The notes: generated by a model from the sequence alone, not told the origin. Positions 1 through 9,228 are shown, counted from the stretch's first letter. The stretch is 64,000 bases of DNA from Bacteroides salyersiae WAL 10018 = DSM 18765 = JCM 12988 (GCF_000381365.1 NZ_KB905466.1:866693-930692); one strand, 5' to 3'. Translations and numbers: made by a program.

Positions 1-258
1 GAAAGCATGATTGTTAGCAAGCCCGATCACATTGAATCCATTATTCAACAGCCATTCCGGAGACAGGTGAGATTGCCTTAAGTAAAATTCACCGGCTGTA
101 TGTTTCTCCCCTACTTGCAGAGGACCTTCAAAGTTAACAACTCTGATATCACTGAGGTTTATGATTTTTTTCAGCTCATGACCAAGTGACATCCTTTCGG
201 GATGATATACACAGAAGTCACCTGCTATAAAAATTTTAATTCCGTTACTTCTTTCCAT
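1..258 (-). CDS. CapA-like metallophosphatase family protein, 5' part only
   Basis: The first 86 codons are visible; the rest lies left of the window. The visible protein opens with KIFIAGDFCVYHPERM, continues with VVNFEGPL and reaches GLANNHAF. This is the pattern of CapA/PGA_cap proteins, calcineurin-like phosphoesterase folds named after poly-gamma-glutamate capsule synthesis: a metal-binding GD near the start, N-x-E-G-P, then NNH. The ATG at 258 overlaps the last 14 bases of the upstream flippase gene, so the two are almost certainly co-translated. In Bacteroides capsule loci such proteins occur among glycosyltransferases and their exact role is unknown. No signal peptide is visible, which suggests a cytoplasmic protein. 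The family assignment rests on three short motifs in a fragment. Confidence 0.72.
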   Translation of the reverse strand, partial: MERSNGIKIFIAGDFCVYHPERMSLGHELKKIINLSDIRVVNFEGPLQVGEKHTAGEFYLRQSHLSPEWLLNNGFNVIGLANNHAF

Positions 259-1735
259 TCCTACGCGAATTAATGAGTAAAACAACCGACTCAAGATATT
301 TGAGACCAAAAACTTTTTGGGTAGCAATCAACAGAAGATAGAAAAAGCATCCTGAGATTACGATAAACAAGAACACGTTCATTTGTGACATTAAGGTATG
401 GCGTAAAATCAACAGCATGCCAAGAACGGTGCAACAATGCAAAGTGAGCTTCCCCACATACCGAAGAACCTGTCCCGGAACAAGTGAAATATGCGTCTTC
501 TTAAAAATGAAGATAAAAGCCGTAATAGAACATGACAGATGAAAAAGACTGCTGACAAAAACAATTGAAGGAGGCGGAACAAAAAATCGAACCAAAAGGA
601 AATCAACCGTCCAAATGGCTAAAGCTCCAACAACGTGCATATTCATGTACAGCCTTGAATAACCGAGAGCCATGAGCACAGAGAAATAGGGGAATATTTG
701 TAGAAAATCCCTAATTATGTAAAGGCGCAGATAACCTTGCGAAACACTGTATTGTCCACCAAACAATACGACCATGACATCACCGGCAAAAAACAGACAA
801 AAGAACAGCATCGGCATGATAATAGTCGCTGTCTTCTTAACGGCATTGTTATAGGACAAGACGGCACTACTCATGTTGCGTTCCGCATCGGCTTTCGAGA
901 ACAAAGGCAGCAGTACATTCTTGACACTGGCCGCAACCATTCCTACTATAGGGATGCTAAAACAACCGCTGGAAAACTCGGCAAATGCCTGTGTACCATA
1001 ATAGCGGCTAACAAAAAACTGGTCTGCCGAATTGCAGAAGAATCCCGCTATGAAAGCGCCTGTAAGAGGAAGCGAATAACTAAATACCTCCTTATACAAA
1101 TTCGGTATCGTCTTGTTGTCAACATTCTTGTAAGGAGAGTTTTTCATGTACATTGCCACAAGAAAGGTTACGAAAGAAGCAAATCCCCACCCTATGATGG
1201 CTTCCCGATAACCTGTATGCCACACCATAACGGGTAGGACGATACAGAAAAACATCAACGTTTTAGAGAATATATGATAAATGGCAATCTCCTTTGTCCT
1301 ACGGATTGCCGTGTATATTCCCTCAACCCCCATGGTAGGCAATGTGAACAACGGAAATGGAGAAAACAACTTAATACCAGTAGAAAGTTCCGGATTCTTC
1401 AGCAAACCTGCTATGAGGTCAGCTCCAAAGAACAGTGCCAAAGAAAAAATAGCACCTAAACCAAGAAACATCAAAGTGAGCCTGTTTATGAGCAACTTCT
1501 GTTGTCCCGTATTCAATCTCGGAATGAAATAAGCGAACACGGAAGGAAGCCCCATGGTAAACAATGCCTGAAGGCTTGAATAGACATATAGGATTTGCCT
1601 GTATGTGCCGTATTCATTTTTATCAAAATATCTAACAAGGATGGGCGCGGTAAGAAACGCTATGAGAAATGTACACAGCGAACCTATTCCTAACCATAGG
1701 GCCTGATTGAAGTTACTACTTTTATTATTATCCAT
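245..1735 (-). CDS. Polysaccharide flippase of the Wzx/MATE (MOP) type
   Basis: A 496-residue, very hydrophobic protein with about 12-14 predicted membrane segments, the usual size and profile of O-antigen and capsule flippases. It starts with a short polar stretch and then ALWLGIGSLCTFLIAFLTAP followed by ILVRYFDKNEYGTYRQI, the typical first two segments of the polysaccharide biosynthesis (RfbX) family. Such proteins move undecaprenyl-linked repeat units from the inner to the outer face of the inner membrane, where a Wzy polymerase joins them. It lies in the leftward capsule operon after the nucleotide-sugar genes and a broken acyltransferase. Its stop overlaps the start of the CapA-like gene by 14 bases. 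No Wzy polymerase is seen in the window; it should lie further left. Confidence 0.88.
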   Translation of the reverse strand: MDNNKSSNFNQALWLGIGSLCTFLIAFLTAPILVRYFDKNEYGTYRQILYVYSSLQALFTMGLPSVFAYFIPRLNTGQQKLLINRLTLMFLGLGAIFSLALFFGADLIAGLLKNPELSTGIKLFSPFPLFTLPTMGVEGIYTAIRRTKEIAIYHIFSKTLMFFCIVLPVMVWHTGYREAIIGWGFASFVTFLVAMYMKNSPYKNVDNKTIPNLYKEVFSYSLPLTGAFIAGFFCNSADQFFVSRYYGTQAFAEFSSGCFSIPIVGMVAASVKNVLLPLFSKADAERNMSSAVLSYNNAVKKTATIIMPMLFFCLFFAGDVMVVLFGGQYSVSQGYLRLYIIRDFLQIFPYFSVLMALGYSRLYMNMHVVGALAIWTVDFLLVRFFVPPPSIVFVSSLFHLSCSITAFIFIFKKTHISLVPGQVLRYVGKLTLHCCTVLGMLLILRHTLMSQMNVFLFIVISGCFFYLLLIATQKVFGLKYLESVVLLINSRRNGKK

Positions 1736-1768
1736 TATCTTATTTTACAAGTTATTATTTCTTTACTG

Positions 1769-2350
1769 TCATACCAAGTACTTCGCGATGGGACTTTCTC
1801 TCAACAGCCTACTAACTACAACCCTTTGAACAGAATATATAATGACAGCAGACATAAAAACCAAGTGGTACCTTGTCGTCCAATTGGGGAGACAGTTTAC
1901 CCACTATGGAAGTACTGCAATGCCATTAAAATACTGACACACACCAGCACACCTACATCCGACCTGATTTTCCTATTGACGAAGATCACAAGCGGAGTGA
2001 CCAGCAGCAGAAACACCTTAAATCCAGATATAGCCTATACCGTTGTGAAGCAGGAACGAGTCTATAACAGTTTCCACTTTATAGAAATCAAACACGATGC
2101 CGGTATGATAGGCTACATAAAAAATAAGAAATAGACGACAAGGACTATCCAAACCGAAAAAAACAACCGTTGGGTACGCTTCCTTATATATTCTTTGTAA
2201 CCCGTAATAGTTTTTTTGCCCGCTGCCAACCCCAACACGAACACCATCAAGCAAACATCAAACGCCCTTAGCTGTTTAAGCATGCATGTACTATATGATC
2301 GAAGCAAGCCCCAGAAAATGCAAAAAATCTATATAAGCGTCTCTTTTCAT
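1769..2350 (-). pseudogene. Decayed acyltransferase family 3 (sugar O-acyltransferase) gene
   Basis: Read leftwards from an ATG at 2350, the frame starts MKRDAYIDFLHFLGLASII and then meets a TAG near 2293. The sequence resumes in the next frame with LKQLRAFDVCLMVFVLGLA, then a K-R-T-Q-R-L-F-F stretch and a membrane segment, and stops again near 2113. A third frame gives HTGIVFDFYKVETVIDSFLL and NGIGYIWI, a further shifted piece VFLLLVTPLVIFVNRKIR, and the remains end near 1769. In order, these pieces match the N-terminal third of integral-membrane acyltransferases (Acyl_transf_3/OafA type), which begin with a YIDFLRFL-like segment. At least three frame breaks and a missing C-terminal half show the gene is dead. 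It sits between the dehydrogenase and flippase genes, where an intact copy would acylate a capsule sugar. Confidence 0.78.
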
Positions 2351-2358
2351 TTATATAC

Positions 2359-3585
2359 TTAGATATGATATATTTTCTCCCCATCCATGTGAATGACATT
2401 ACAGCAGTCGAGGACTATTTTACCACGCAACTTTTCCTGATTTTCTATAATTTGAGAATGTTTCACCATTACAACAACAAGGTCTACATCCCCAATGAAC
2501 TCATCAAGGTCGTGGAACTGATTCTGTACCACATCCTCCCCGATGAATGGATCATAAACTTTCAGTGGACGGGCAAGATGACACGCTTGTGACTCAAGCA
2601 TCTGGAGAGTCGGACTCTCGCGACAATCATCAACATTTTCCTTGTATGTCAAACCATAGAGACCTACCTTGCGGTTATCAGTAATGTTATTTTCTTCCAT
2701 GATATCATAGATACGGTTTAACACATACTCCGGCTGTGCATCATTGGTTTTCATTGATTCATCAATAACCTTGGCAAGACGTGGATAGTCACCAACCAAG
2801 AACCAAGGATCAACAGAGATACAATGACCACCCACCCCGGGACCGGGCTGTAGGATGTTGACACGTGGATGCATGTTGCATATCTTGATGATTTCATAAA
2901 CATCCATGTTGTCGTGGCGGCAAATACGTGCAAGTTCATTAGCAAAGGCGATGTTGACAGCACGGAATGTATTCTCAACAACTTTGGTCATCTCCGCTGA
3001 GCGAATGCTTGTCACTACAATTTCACCCTGACAGAACGAAGTATAATATTCTTTCACTCTTTCACCGATAACACGATCATCAGCACCGATAGTACGGTTG
3101 TTATGGATCAACTCGTAAACCATATTACCCGGGATAATACGTTCTGGAGCATGGACGAGGTTGATATCCTCACCAATAACGAAACCAACTTCCTCGATAG
3201 CAGGACGGACAAAACGGTCTATAGTACCGGGGCTGACAGTTGACTCGATAACCACTATTGCACCTTTCCGGCAAACCTTCATAACTTCCTTGACAGCAGC
3301 CACTACGTAACAAGCGTCAACTTTCTTCGAAAATTTGTCATAAGGAGTAGGAACGCTGACAATGTACATGTCGGTCCTCTGATACTCGGTTGAGAACTTG
3401 ATACCGGCTTTCACCGCAGCATCGAAAAGTTCATCGAGACCATCCTCCTTAAAAGTGGTCTTCCCTGCATTAAGAGTTGCTACAAGCTCCTTGTTATAGT
3501 CTGTTCCAATCACTTCTACACCATGCGATGCCATCATCAATGCTGTAGGCAGACCTATGTAGCCCAATCCGATTACGTTTACCAT
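2359..3585 (-). CDS. wecC: UDP-N-acetyl-D-mannosamine dehydrogenase
   Basis: 408 residues when started at the ATG at 3585 (MVNVIGLGYIGLPTALMMAS). A frame-open TTG lies four codons upstream, but the ATG places the Rossmann glycine motif GLGYIG at the expected position. The enzyme oxidises UDP-ManNAc twice with NAD+ to UDP-ManNAcA. The catalytic-cysteine motif PGPGVGGHCISVDPWFLV lies around residues 252-269, and the central segment EMTKVVENTFRAVNIAFANE is typical of the UDP-glucose/GDP-mannose dehydrogenase family. The length is normal. It directly follows the 2-epimerase gene, so the pair would supply UDP-ManNAcA as a capsule building block. UDP-glucose dehydrogenases are relatives, but the neighbour favours the ManNAc enzyme. 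Confidence 0.93.
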   Translation of the reverse strand: MVNVIGLGYIGLPTALMMASHGVEVIGTDYNKELVATLNAGKTTFKEDGLDELFDAAVKAGIKFSTEYQRTDMYIVSVPTPYDKFSKKVDACYVVAAVKEVMKVCRKGAIVVIESTVSPGTIDRFVRPAIEEVGFVIGEDINLVHAPERIIPGNMVYELIHNNRTIGADDRVIGERVKEYYTSFCQGEIVVTSIRSAEMTKVVENTFRAVNIAFANELARICRHDNMDVYEIIKICNMHPRVNILQPGPGVGGHCISVDPWFLVGDYPRLAKVIDESMKTNDAQPEYVLNRIYDIMEENNITDNRKVGLYGLTYKENVDDCRESPTLQMLESQACHLARPLKVYDPFIGEDVVQNQFHDLDEFIGDVDLVVVMVKHSQIIENQEKLRGKIVLDCCNVIHMDGEKIYHI

Positions 3586-3627
3586 AATTCTATACAATAT
3601 TAAAGTTCTAATTATTATTTTTTCATT

Positions 3628-4803
3628 TTAGCACACATCATAACGATCAGTTTCCTTGCCTGCAAGCACATCTGCAATTCGGCGGCATGCTTGTCCGTCA
3701 CCATAGGGGTTAACAGCCTTGCTCATTGACTCGTATGCCTTAACATCATCAAGGAGAGTACTGACCTCATTCATAATCTTATCGTAATCAGTACCTACAA
3801 GATGAACAGTACCGCTGGCGAGAGCCTCCGGACGCTCGGTGGTGTCACGCATCACGAGTACAGGCTTGCCAAGGCCTGGAGCCTCCTCTTGAATGCCACC
3901 TGAGTCAGTAAGAACGATGTTAGCTTTGCTCATTAGATAAACAAACTCAAGGTATTGCAGTGGTTCGATGAAGAAAAAATTGGGACGGCTGAGGTTTTCA
4001 CCAAACACTTCGTGGACGGACTTGCGTACGTTGGGATTGAGATGCATAGGGTATACGAAATCAACCGTGGGATACTTCTCAGAGAGATCCTTCATGGCGG
4101 TCACCATGCGAATAAAACCATCACCAAAGTTCTCGCGGCGATGACCGGTGATCAGAACAAGTTTCTTACCATTAGCAAGACGAGTTATATCATAACCTGC
4201 TTGTGAAAGTACATTGTCCTGCTCCCTGGCAAGGGCATCGTCAGTCTTCAACTTATCTATCACCATATGAAGAGCATCGATTACGGTGTTTCCTGTTACA
4301 TAGATGCTTCCGTGAGCCTTCTCCTCCTTCAGATTCTTCTCAGAGAGTGGAGTTGGTGAGAAATTGTAGACAGCGATGCGACCTGTTATCTGACGGTTCA
4401 TTTCTTCCGGCCATGGAGAGTAGATATTATGAGTGCGTAGACCTGCTTCTACATGACCGACAGGGATCTGTGCATAGAAAGCAGCAAGGGCACCTGCAGT
4501 AGAGGTTGTAGTGTCACCATGAACGAGAACAATGTCCGGATGACACTTTTTGAACACATCACGGAGTCCGGTGAGGACTCGAGCTGTTACATCGGTAAGA
4601 TCCTGACCTTGCTTCATGATGTTGAGATCATAATCCGATGTCACATCAAAGATTTTGAGAACCTGATCAAGCATTTCGCGATGCTGACCGGTTACACAAA
4701 CGACAGTTTCGAATTCATCCTTACGCGTCTGGAATTCCTTTACAAGCGGACACATCTTGATAGCTTCAGGACGGGTGCCGAAAACAAGCATAATCTTTCT
4801 CAT
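3628..4803 (-). CDS. wecB: UDP-N-acetylglucosamine 2-epimerase (non-hydrolysing)
   Basis: 391 residues, the usual length for this family. It opens with KIMLVFGTRPEAIKMCPLV, the diagnostic N-terminal motif, followed by CVTGQHREMLDQVL. Further signatures are LVHGDTTTS, GHVEAGLRT, PEEMNR and, near the C-terminus, LTDSGGIQEEAPGLGKPVLV. The enzyme interconverts UDP-GlcNAc and UDP-ManNAc in the cytoplasm. Forty-two bases separate it from the UDP-ManNAc dehydrogenase, its metabolic partner. It lies in the middle of the leftward capsule operon. Related hydrolysing epimerases exist, but the GT-B-fold motifs and context support the non-hydrolysing type. Confidence 0.95.
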   Translation of the reverse strand: MRKIMLVFGTRPEAIKMCPLVKEFQTRKDEFETVVCVTGQHREMLDQVLKIFDVTSDYDLNIMKQGQDLTDVTARVLTGLRDVFKKCHPDIVLVHGDTTTSTAGALAAFYAQIPVGHVEAGLRTHNIYSPWPEEMNRQITGRIAVYNFSPTPLSEKNLKEEKAHGSIYVTGNTVIDALHMVIDKLKTDDALAREQDNVLSQAGYDITRLANGKKLVLITGHRRENFGDGFIRMVTAMKDLSEKYPTVDFVYPMHLNPNVRKSVHEVFGENLSRPNFFFIEPLQYLEFVYLMSKANIVLTDSGGIQEEAPGLGKPVLVMRDTTERPEALASGTVHLVGTDYDKIMNEVSTLLDDVKAYESMSKAVNPYGDGQACRRIADVLAGKETDRYDVC

Positions 4804-4821
4804 ATTTAAAATTGTATCTTT

Positions 4822-5436
4822 TTACAGAGGTATATTACATCTTACACCATCTTTTTTCTTTATAATAGCAGGATTACCTACTACCAGACAATTATCCGGC
4901 ACATCTTTAACCACTACACATCCAGCTGCTATGGTTACATTATCACCTATATTTACTCCACCTATTACGATTGCACCAGTCGCAATTCGAACATTGTCAC
5001 CTATTACAGGTGATTTTACCCCTACTACTCCAATGGTTACATTCTGGTTTACATAACAATTCTCCCCCATTGATTTACAATTAATAAATGTAGAATCTCC
5101 ATGGACTACTACTAATCCTTTGCCTATTCGAGATCCAGGAAAAATATGTAAAGTAGGATTTCCTTTCATGAAAAAATTTAGAATTATACCAATTTTACCA
5201 AATCGATAGTATAAAACATTTCTAAATTCTTTATTTATTACTAAAACTCTTAGTAGATTTAATCCCCCTCGATATTGTAGTCGGTATAAATCTGCATCTA
5301 TTATACACCGCCTTTCTTTATTAAAGAAATAAAGAAAGAGACAAATGACTAAAACAGGAGAATATATTATAAACTTGAAGAAATAAATTATACGCATTGT
5401 GTAAAAAAAAATAATAGAACTGTTATTATGATCCAT
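4822..5436 (-). CDS. Serine acetyltransferase-like hexapeptide acetyltransferase
   Basis: 204 residues. The C-terminal half is a left-handed beta-helix of hexapeptide repeats: IFPGSRIGKGLVVVHGDSTF, YVNQNVTIGV, then three I-G-D-N-V turns. It ends with the cap DVPDNCLVVGNPAIIKKK. The turn containing H-G-D matches the position of the catalytic His of the CysE group. The N-terminal third is hydrophobic with many Ile and Phe, and a shorter start at the ATG at 5397 is possible. Capsule loci often carry CysE-like enzymes that O- or N-acetylate a sugar, a likelier role here than cysteine synthesis. The gene is clearly more AT-rich than the kinase and epimerase genes beside it, suggesting it joined the locus separately. 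Confidence 0.83.
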   Translation of the reverse strand: MDHNNSSIIFFYTMRIIYFFKFIIYSPVLVICLFLYFFNKERRCIIDADLYRLQYRGGLNLLRVLVINKEFRNVLYYRFGKIGIILNFFMKGNPTLHIFPGSRIGKGLVVVHGDSTFINCKSMGENCYVNQNVTIGVVGVKSPVIGDNVRIATGAIVIGGVNIGDNVTIAAGCVVVKDVPDNCLVVGNPAIIKKKDGVRCNIPL

Positions 5437-5455
5437 ATCTTTTAAAGATAATGTT

Positions 5456-7894
5456 TCAAAATCGGGAGAAAAGATTCTTCAAGCTTTTACGCTTTTTGTT
5501 ATGACTATGGCTCTCGTTTCCATAACCATAACCATAGCCATAACCATAGCCATAACCATAGCCATAACCATAGCCTTTATGGTCTGAAGGAACACCATTC
5601 AATATCACAGACATATTACGAAGCTGCTCCTGACGATACATATTCTCCAATTCTGGCAACTGACGACGATCCATCACACCCGAACGGACTACGAAAATGG
5701 TAAGATCGGCTACACGATTGACAATAGAAGCATCGGCAACCATACCGGCAGGAACATTGTCAACAATGATATAATCATAACGTTTACGAAGTTCCGTTAT
5801 CAGACGATCAAAACGTTCGCTCAACAACAATTCGGCAGGATTGGGAGGAACAGGACCGGAGAAGATGACATCCAATTTATCATACTCCTCACTCCTACCA
5901 ACAATATCATCTAACTTATCCGTACTCCCCGAAAGGTAATGCGTCAATCCCATACGGTTGGAGGAATTAGAAAAAATACCGCTCAAGGTACCTTTACGGA
6001 TATCAACGTCAATCAGAACAACCTTCTTGTTCGTCTGGGCAATACTCATAGCGAGATTGCTCGATACAAACGTCTTACCTGCCCCAGGATTCGCAGAAGT
6101 AAACATGACTACCTGTAACTTTTCAGACTTCACACGCATAAAGTCCATGTTTGTACGGATGATACGGAAAGCCTCGGAAACAGAATCACGACTGTTCTCA
6201 CGGACAACAATACCATCCGAATCCTCACCCTTATTATTGCCGTGACGGGGAATATTGCCTAAGAAAGGAATAGTAAGCACTCCATCCAATTCCTTACGAG
6301 TACGAACCTTGGTATCAGTCACATTCAACAACCAAAATACACCTACAGGAATAGCTAATCCTAAAACAATGGAAGCCAAGAAAATTGTCATTGTTTTAGG
6401 TGCCACCGGAGCACTGCTACCCGAAGCAGCATCTATGATACGGGCATTACTCTCGGTAATAGCCTGTGTCAAGGCATTCTCCTCACGCTTATTCAACAAG
6501 TAAAGATAAAGTTCCTCCTTGATCTTCTGCTGACGCTCCACTGTAAGCACATATTTCTGCTGGGCAGGCACAGCCTCAATTCGCTTCGTGGTCTGTTCTT
6601 CCTGTTCACGAATATTCTTCAACTGGATATTCAGACCGACAATCAGATTATCAACCGAACGGATAATCGTCTGCTTCATAGCACCTAAAGAATTGTTCAA
6701 ATCCATCACAATCGGATTTTTACTGCTACTGCCTACCACCAGTTTATCACGTTTCAAAAGAATATCATTGTATTCCTTGATCTGGGATTCGACACTGTTA
6801 TCCGATATACCAGTATTGGCAGGAATCAGATCCGAACTTTTCTGAGGATCCGTCAAATACTCTTTAATATATTTGGCAATACTCAACTGGTTCTCCAGAC
6901 TAAGTCCCTCCTGCTGATAACGACTCGTATTGGCAAGATACATACCCGTCTCGGAAGTGATGTCCGTCAACTGGTTCTCGCGTTTAAAGCTTTCAATATT
7001 GGCATCCACGCTACCCAATTCACGTTCAATGATAATCAGACGTTCATTGATAAACTTGGAGGTATTTACAGCTATCTGGTTCTTGTCATTGATCACATCT
7101 TCATTATAGACGGCAATAAGCATATTCAAAATATCTTCCGCACGGGCAGTGGATACATCCTCCAAAACCAGGTTGATAATAGTTGTTGTTTTACCGGCAA
7201 GAGAAACTTTCAACCTGCCACGATACCCTTCGATGATACCCTCCAAATTGGATTTAACCACATTTACGGGCTTACCATAAAATACATCTGTATAATATAG
7301 CGTAGGGGTAATTACCATCGGACCGATCGGAGTAGAAACCGTATCATTCAGATGTACATCCAAAACTTCCTCCGAATGAATTTCCCCTTCGCCTACAGCC
7401 AAAGAAAAACCGGAAAGACGTACCGTAGCGGAATCAACAGGAGTAACCACTACTTTTATAACCTGACGCTCCTCCGCCTCAGGAAAAGAAACTGTTACCG
7501 GAGCATGGGTGTAAAGCTCATCATTACGCAGGCCATTCTTCACTTGATAACTCATATCCAAATGCAAACGGCGGGCAACCTCTTCCATCAAATGACGGGA
7601 TTGAAAGACAAGTACCTCATTATCCACATTACGCTTACCACCCAAAAGAGAAAGGTCAGAAAAAGCCGCCGACTCACTCATACCACCACCTTTGGAATCA
7701 TCGCGGATAAGAACGGATGCCATACGGCTGTATACCTTGGAAGAAGATTTTAAATAAAAGAAAGCTACCCCGCCACAGACCAGAACAGAAAGTACAAACC
7801 AGTACCAGTTAGCCAATACAAGATGGAAGATATCGCTGATATTAATTTCAGACTCCTGCTTACGGGCATCGTTGTTTTTATATTCAGTATTCAT
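5456..7894 (-). CDS. wzc: Wzc-type capsule co-polymerase with BY-kinase domain
   Basis: 812 residues. A Wzz domain follows the first membrane segment (about residues 32-50, WFVLSVLVCGGVAFFYL). A long periplasmic coiled-coil region leads to a second membrane segment near 510-530. The cytoplasmic kinase domain has the Walker A motif SANPGAGKTFVSSNLA, the A' motif VVLIDVDIRKG and the Walker B-like YIIVDNVPAG. The protein ends in a tyrosine-rich tail with nine Gly-Tyr units and then a basic end. Such bacterial tyrosine kinases phosphorylate their own tail, and cycling of the phosphate controls chain length and export through the outer-membrane partner. The start is the ATG at 7894, 19 bases after the export lipoprotein gene, its expected partner. 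Confidence 0.95.
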   Translation of the reverse strand: MNTEYKNNDARKQESEINISDIFHLVLANWYWFVLSVLVCGGVAFFYLKSSSKVYSRMASVLIRDDSKGGGMSESAAFSDLSLLGGKRNVDNEVLVFQSRHLMEEVARRLHLDMSYQVKNGLRNDELYTHAPVTVSFPEAEERQVIKVVVTPVDSATVRLSGFSLAVGEGEIHSEEVLDVHLNDTVSTPIGPMVITPTLYYTDVFYGKPVNVVKSNLEGIIEGYRGRLKVSLAGKTTTIINLVLEDVSTARAEDILNMLIAVYNEDVINDKNQIAVNTSKFINERLIIIERELGSVDANIESFKRENQLTDITSETGMYLANTSRYQQEGLSLENQLSIAKYIKEYLTDPQKSSDLIPANTGISDNSVESQIKEYNDILLKRDKLVVGSSSKNPIVMDLNNSLGAMKQTIIRSVDNLIVGLNIQLKNIREQEEQTTKRIEAVPAQQKYVLTVERQQKIKEELYLYLLNKREENALTQAITESNARIIDAASGSSAPVAPKTMTIFLASIVLGLAIPVGVFWLLNVTDTKVRTRKELDGVLTIPFLGNIPRHGNNKGEDSDGIVVRENSRDSVSEAFRIIRTNMDFMRVKSEKLQVVMFTSANPGAGKTFVSSNLAMSIAQTNKKVVLIDVDIRKGTLSGIFSNSSNRMGLTHYLSGSTDKLDDIVGRSEEYDKLDVIFSGPVPPNPAELLLSERFDRLITELRKRYDYIIVDNVPAGMVADASIVNRVADLTIFVVRSGVMDRRQLPELENMYRQEQLRNMSVILNGVPSDHKGYGYGYGYGYGYGYGYGYGNESHSHNKKRKSLKNLFSRF
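5522..5577 (-). repeat. Short tandem repeat encoding the (Gly-Tyr)9 tail of the kinase
   Basis: On the plus strand, ccataa and ccatag units alternate, making near-perfect 12-bp repeats. On the coding strand they read as alternating GGC TAT and GGT TAT codons, nine Tyr in all. Any gain or loss of a 6-bp or 12-bp unit keeps the reading frame, so slippage would change the number of phosphorylatable tyrosines without breaking the kinase. Confidence 0.85.
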
Positions 7895-7913
7895 TGTTCT
7901 TTTTATATCCGGA

Positions 7914-8705
7914 TTATTTAAACATGGTTACCATTAAAGAAGCTACGGAAGCCAATACCGAAACGGCAGACAGCCAAACACCTACAGAATTATTGGAGTT
8001 AATACGACTCTGTCCTGTCTTCGCCTTGTTAGGTTCTACATACACGATATCATTCTGCTGCAAATAGTAACAGGGAGACTGAAAAATATCAGAAGAGCGA
8101 AGATCATGATAAAGAATACGACGTTTACCGTCTTTTTCACGGATAACAGCCACACGGTCACGACGGCCATAAATAGTCAAATCACCTGCCATACTCAAAG
8201 CTTCCAATAGCGTTATTCTATCACCGGAAATATCAAATGTACCCGGACGAGCCACTTCACCCATTACAGAAACTTTAAAATTCAGAAACTGAACAGTGAC
8301 AATAGGATCCTTTATCAAATCCTCATTCATTAATTTCTGTTTTATCAATTCCGTCACCTGCATGCGCGTCAGTCCTTCTACATGAAGCCTGCCTAAGATG
8401 GGAAAATCAATATCACCATTCTGGTCGACAAGATAACCTAATACACGCTGTTGTCCCAAATTTTGATTTCCAATTTGGAAACTTATCAACGGCATATTGA
8501 ACGGCAACGCCAGTTCCGGATCTTTACTGTTCACCAAAATAGCCAATAAATCATCTTTATGAATGATTACCTCATAATTCTTATCGATAGTTTCTTCTTT
8601 CAAAGAAGTAATATCCTGCAAATAAAGTACCTCTTTAGGAGCAGAGCAGGATGCCAAAAGTGCCAATAAGCACAGCAAACAATTATTCAGAAATTTCATT
8701 CTCAT
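7914..8705 (-). CDS. wza: Wza-like polysaccharide export lipoprotein
   Basis: 263 residues. A lipoprotein signal peptide (LLCLLALLASC, lipobox Cys at residue 20) is followed by SAPKEVLYLQD. The first Poly_export domain covers about 42-130 (YEVIIHKDDLLAILV and GYLVDQNGDIDFPILG). A SLBB domain follows (VSVMGEVARPGTFDISGDRI). A C-terminal hydrophobic segment (VWLSAVSVLASVASLMVTMF) could cross the outer membrane as in Wza-type channels. The protein would form the outer-membrane exit for the capsule chain and act with the downstream Wzc-like kinase. The ATG at 8699 is an equally good start two codons later. The gene is shorter than E. coli wza, as is usual in Bacteroides. Confidence 0.92.
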   Translation of the reverse strand: MRMKFLNNCLLCLLALLASCSAPKEVLYLQDITSLKEETIDKNYEVIIHKDDLLAILVNSKDPELALPFNMPLISFQIGNQNLGQQRVLGYLVDQNGDIDFPILGRLHVEGLTRMQVTELIKQKLMNEDLIKDPIVTVQFLNFKVSVMGEVARPGTFDISGDRITLLEALSMAGDLTIYGRRDRVAVIREKDGKRRILYHDLRSSDIFQSPCYYLQQNDIVYVEPNKAKTGQSRINSNNSVGVWLSAVSVLASVASLMVTMFK

Positions 8706-8745
8706 ATAATAGCTATAAATGATTTCTTACCGTTATTTATCTTAA

Positions 8746-9228
8746 TTATTCATCCAATTCCCAAGCTGTCCAGGGATTAGTTTCCAAACTATTCAGATAT
8801 TCAGAAACTTCCAACTCTGCCGGAGACAATTCATGATCTTTCCAAGTATCGATAATGGCATGCGCTTCTTGGGCCAGTTTCTCATCATAAACCTCACCAT
8901 AGCAAGCTACTAAAAGCTGGCATTTCAACAACGAAACAGAAAGCTGTTCGAGCACGTTCCAACTACGGTTAAGAATAGATTGTATTTTTTGATTCTTATC
9001 ACCATGATCATAGATGGTGGCATGAAAACCGGTCAGCAGAGCATAACAAAGCCGTGCTTCTTCTTCGGCAGTAGAACCATGTGAAAGAAAAAGAGCCTCG
9101 GACTGACGATAAACCTCCGTATTCAATTCACAAAAACGATTGGAATAAAGAGGAGTGCCATCAAAACCTAAATTGAGAAGCTCATTGGTAACATGACACA
9201 GAGCGTCAATTTGTGATTGCAAAGACAT
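8746..9228 (-). CDS. upxZ: UpxZ family capsule regulator
   Basis: 160 residues, acidic, without signal peptide or membrane segment. It begins MSLQSQIDALCHVTNELLNL and contains GTPLYSNRFCELNTEVYRQS and EEEARLCYALLTGFHATIYD, features I recognise from UpxZ proteins. It lies directly downstream of upxY, the invariant arrangement in Bacteroides capsule loci. From published work on B. fragilis, UpxZ proteins inhibit the UpxY antiterminators of other capsule loci, so that one capsule is mainly made at a time. That role is inferred here by family. Confidence 0.9.
   Translation of the reverse strand: MSLQSQIDALCHVTNELLNLGFDGTPLYSNRFCELNTEVYRQSEALFLSHGSTAEEEARLCYALLTGFHATIYDHGDKNQKIQSILNRSWNVLEQLSVSLLKCQLLVACYGEVYDEKLAQEAHAIIDTWKDHELSPAELEVSEYLNSLETNPWTAWELDE

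Noticed and set aside
1826..2134. A plus-strand frame of 102 codons in the capsule locus
   Set aside because: The opposite strand reads as acyltransferase pieces in order, which explains the region better.
5516..5580. Possible CRISPR-like repeats
   Set aside because: Units are 6-12 bp with no spacers, in frame within the kinase gene, and no cas gene is present.
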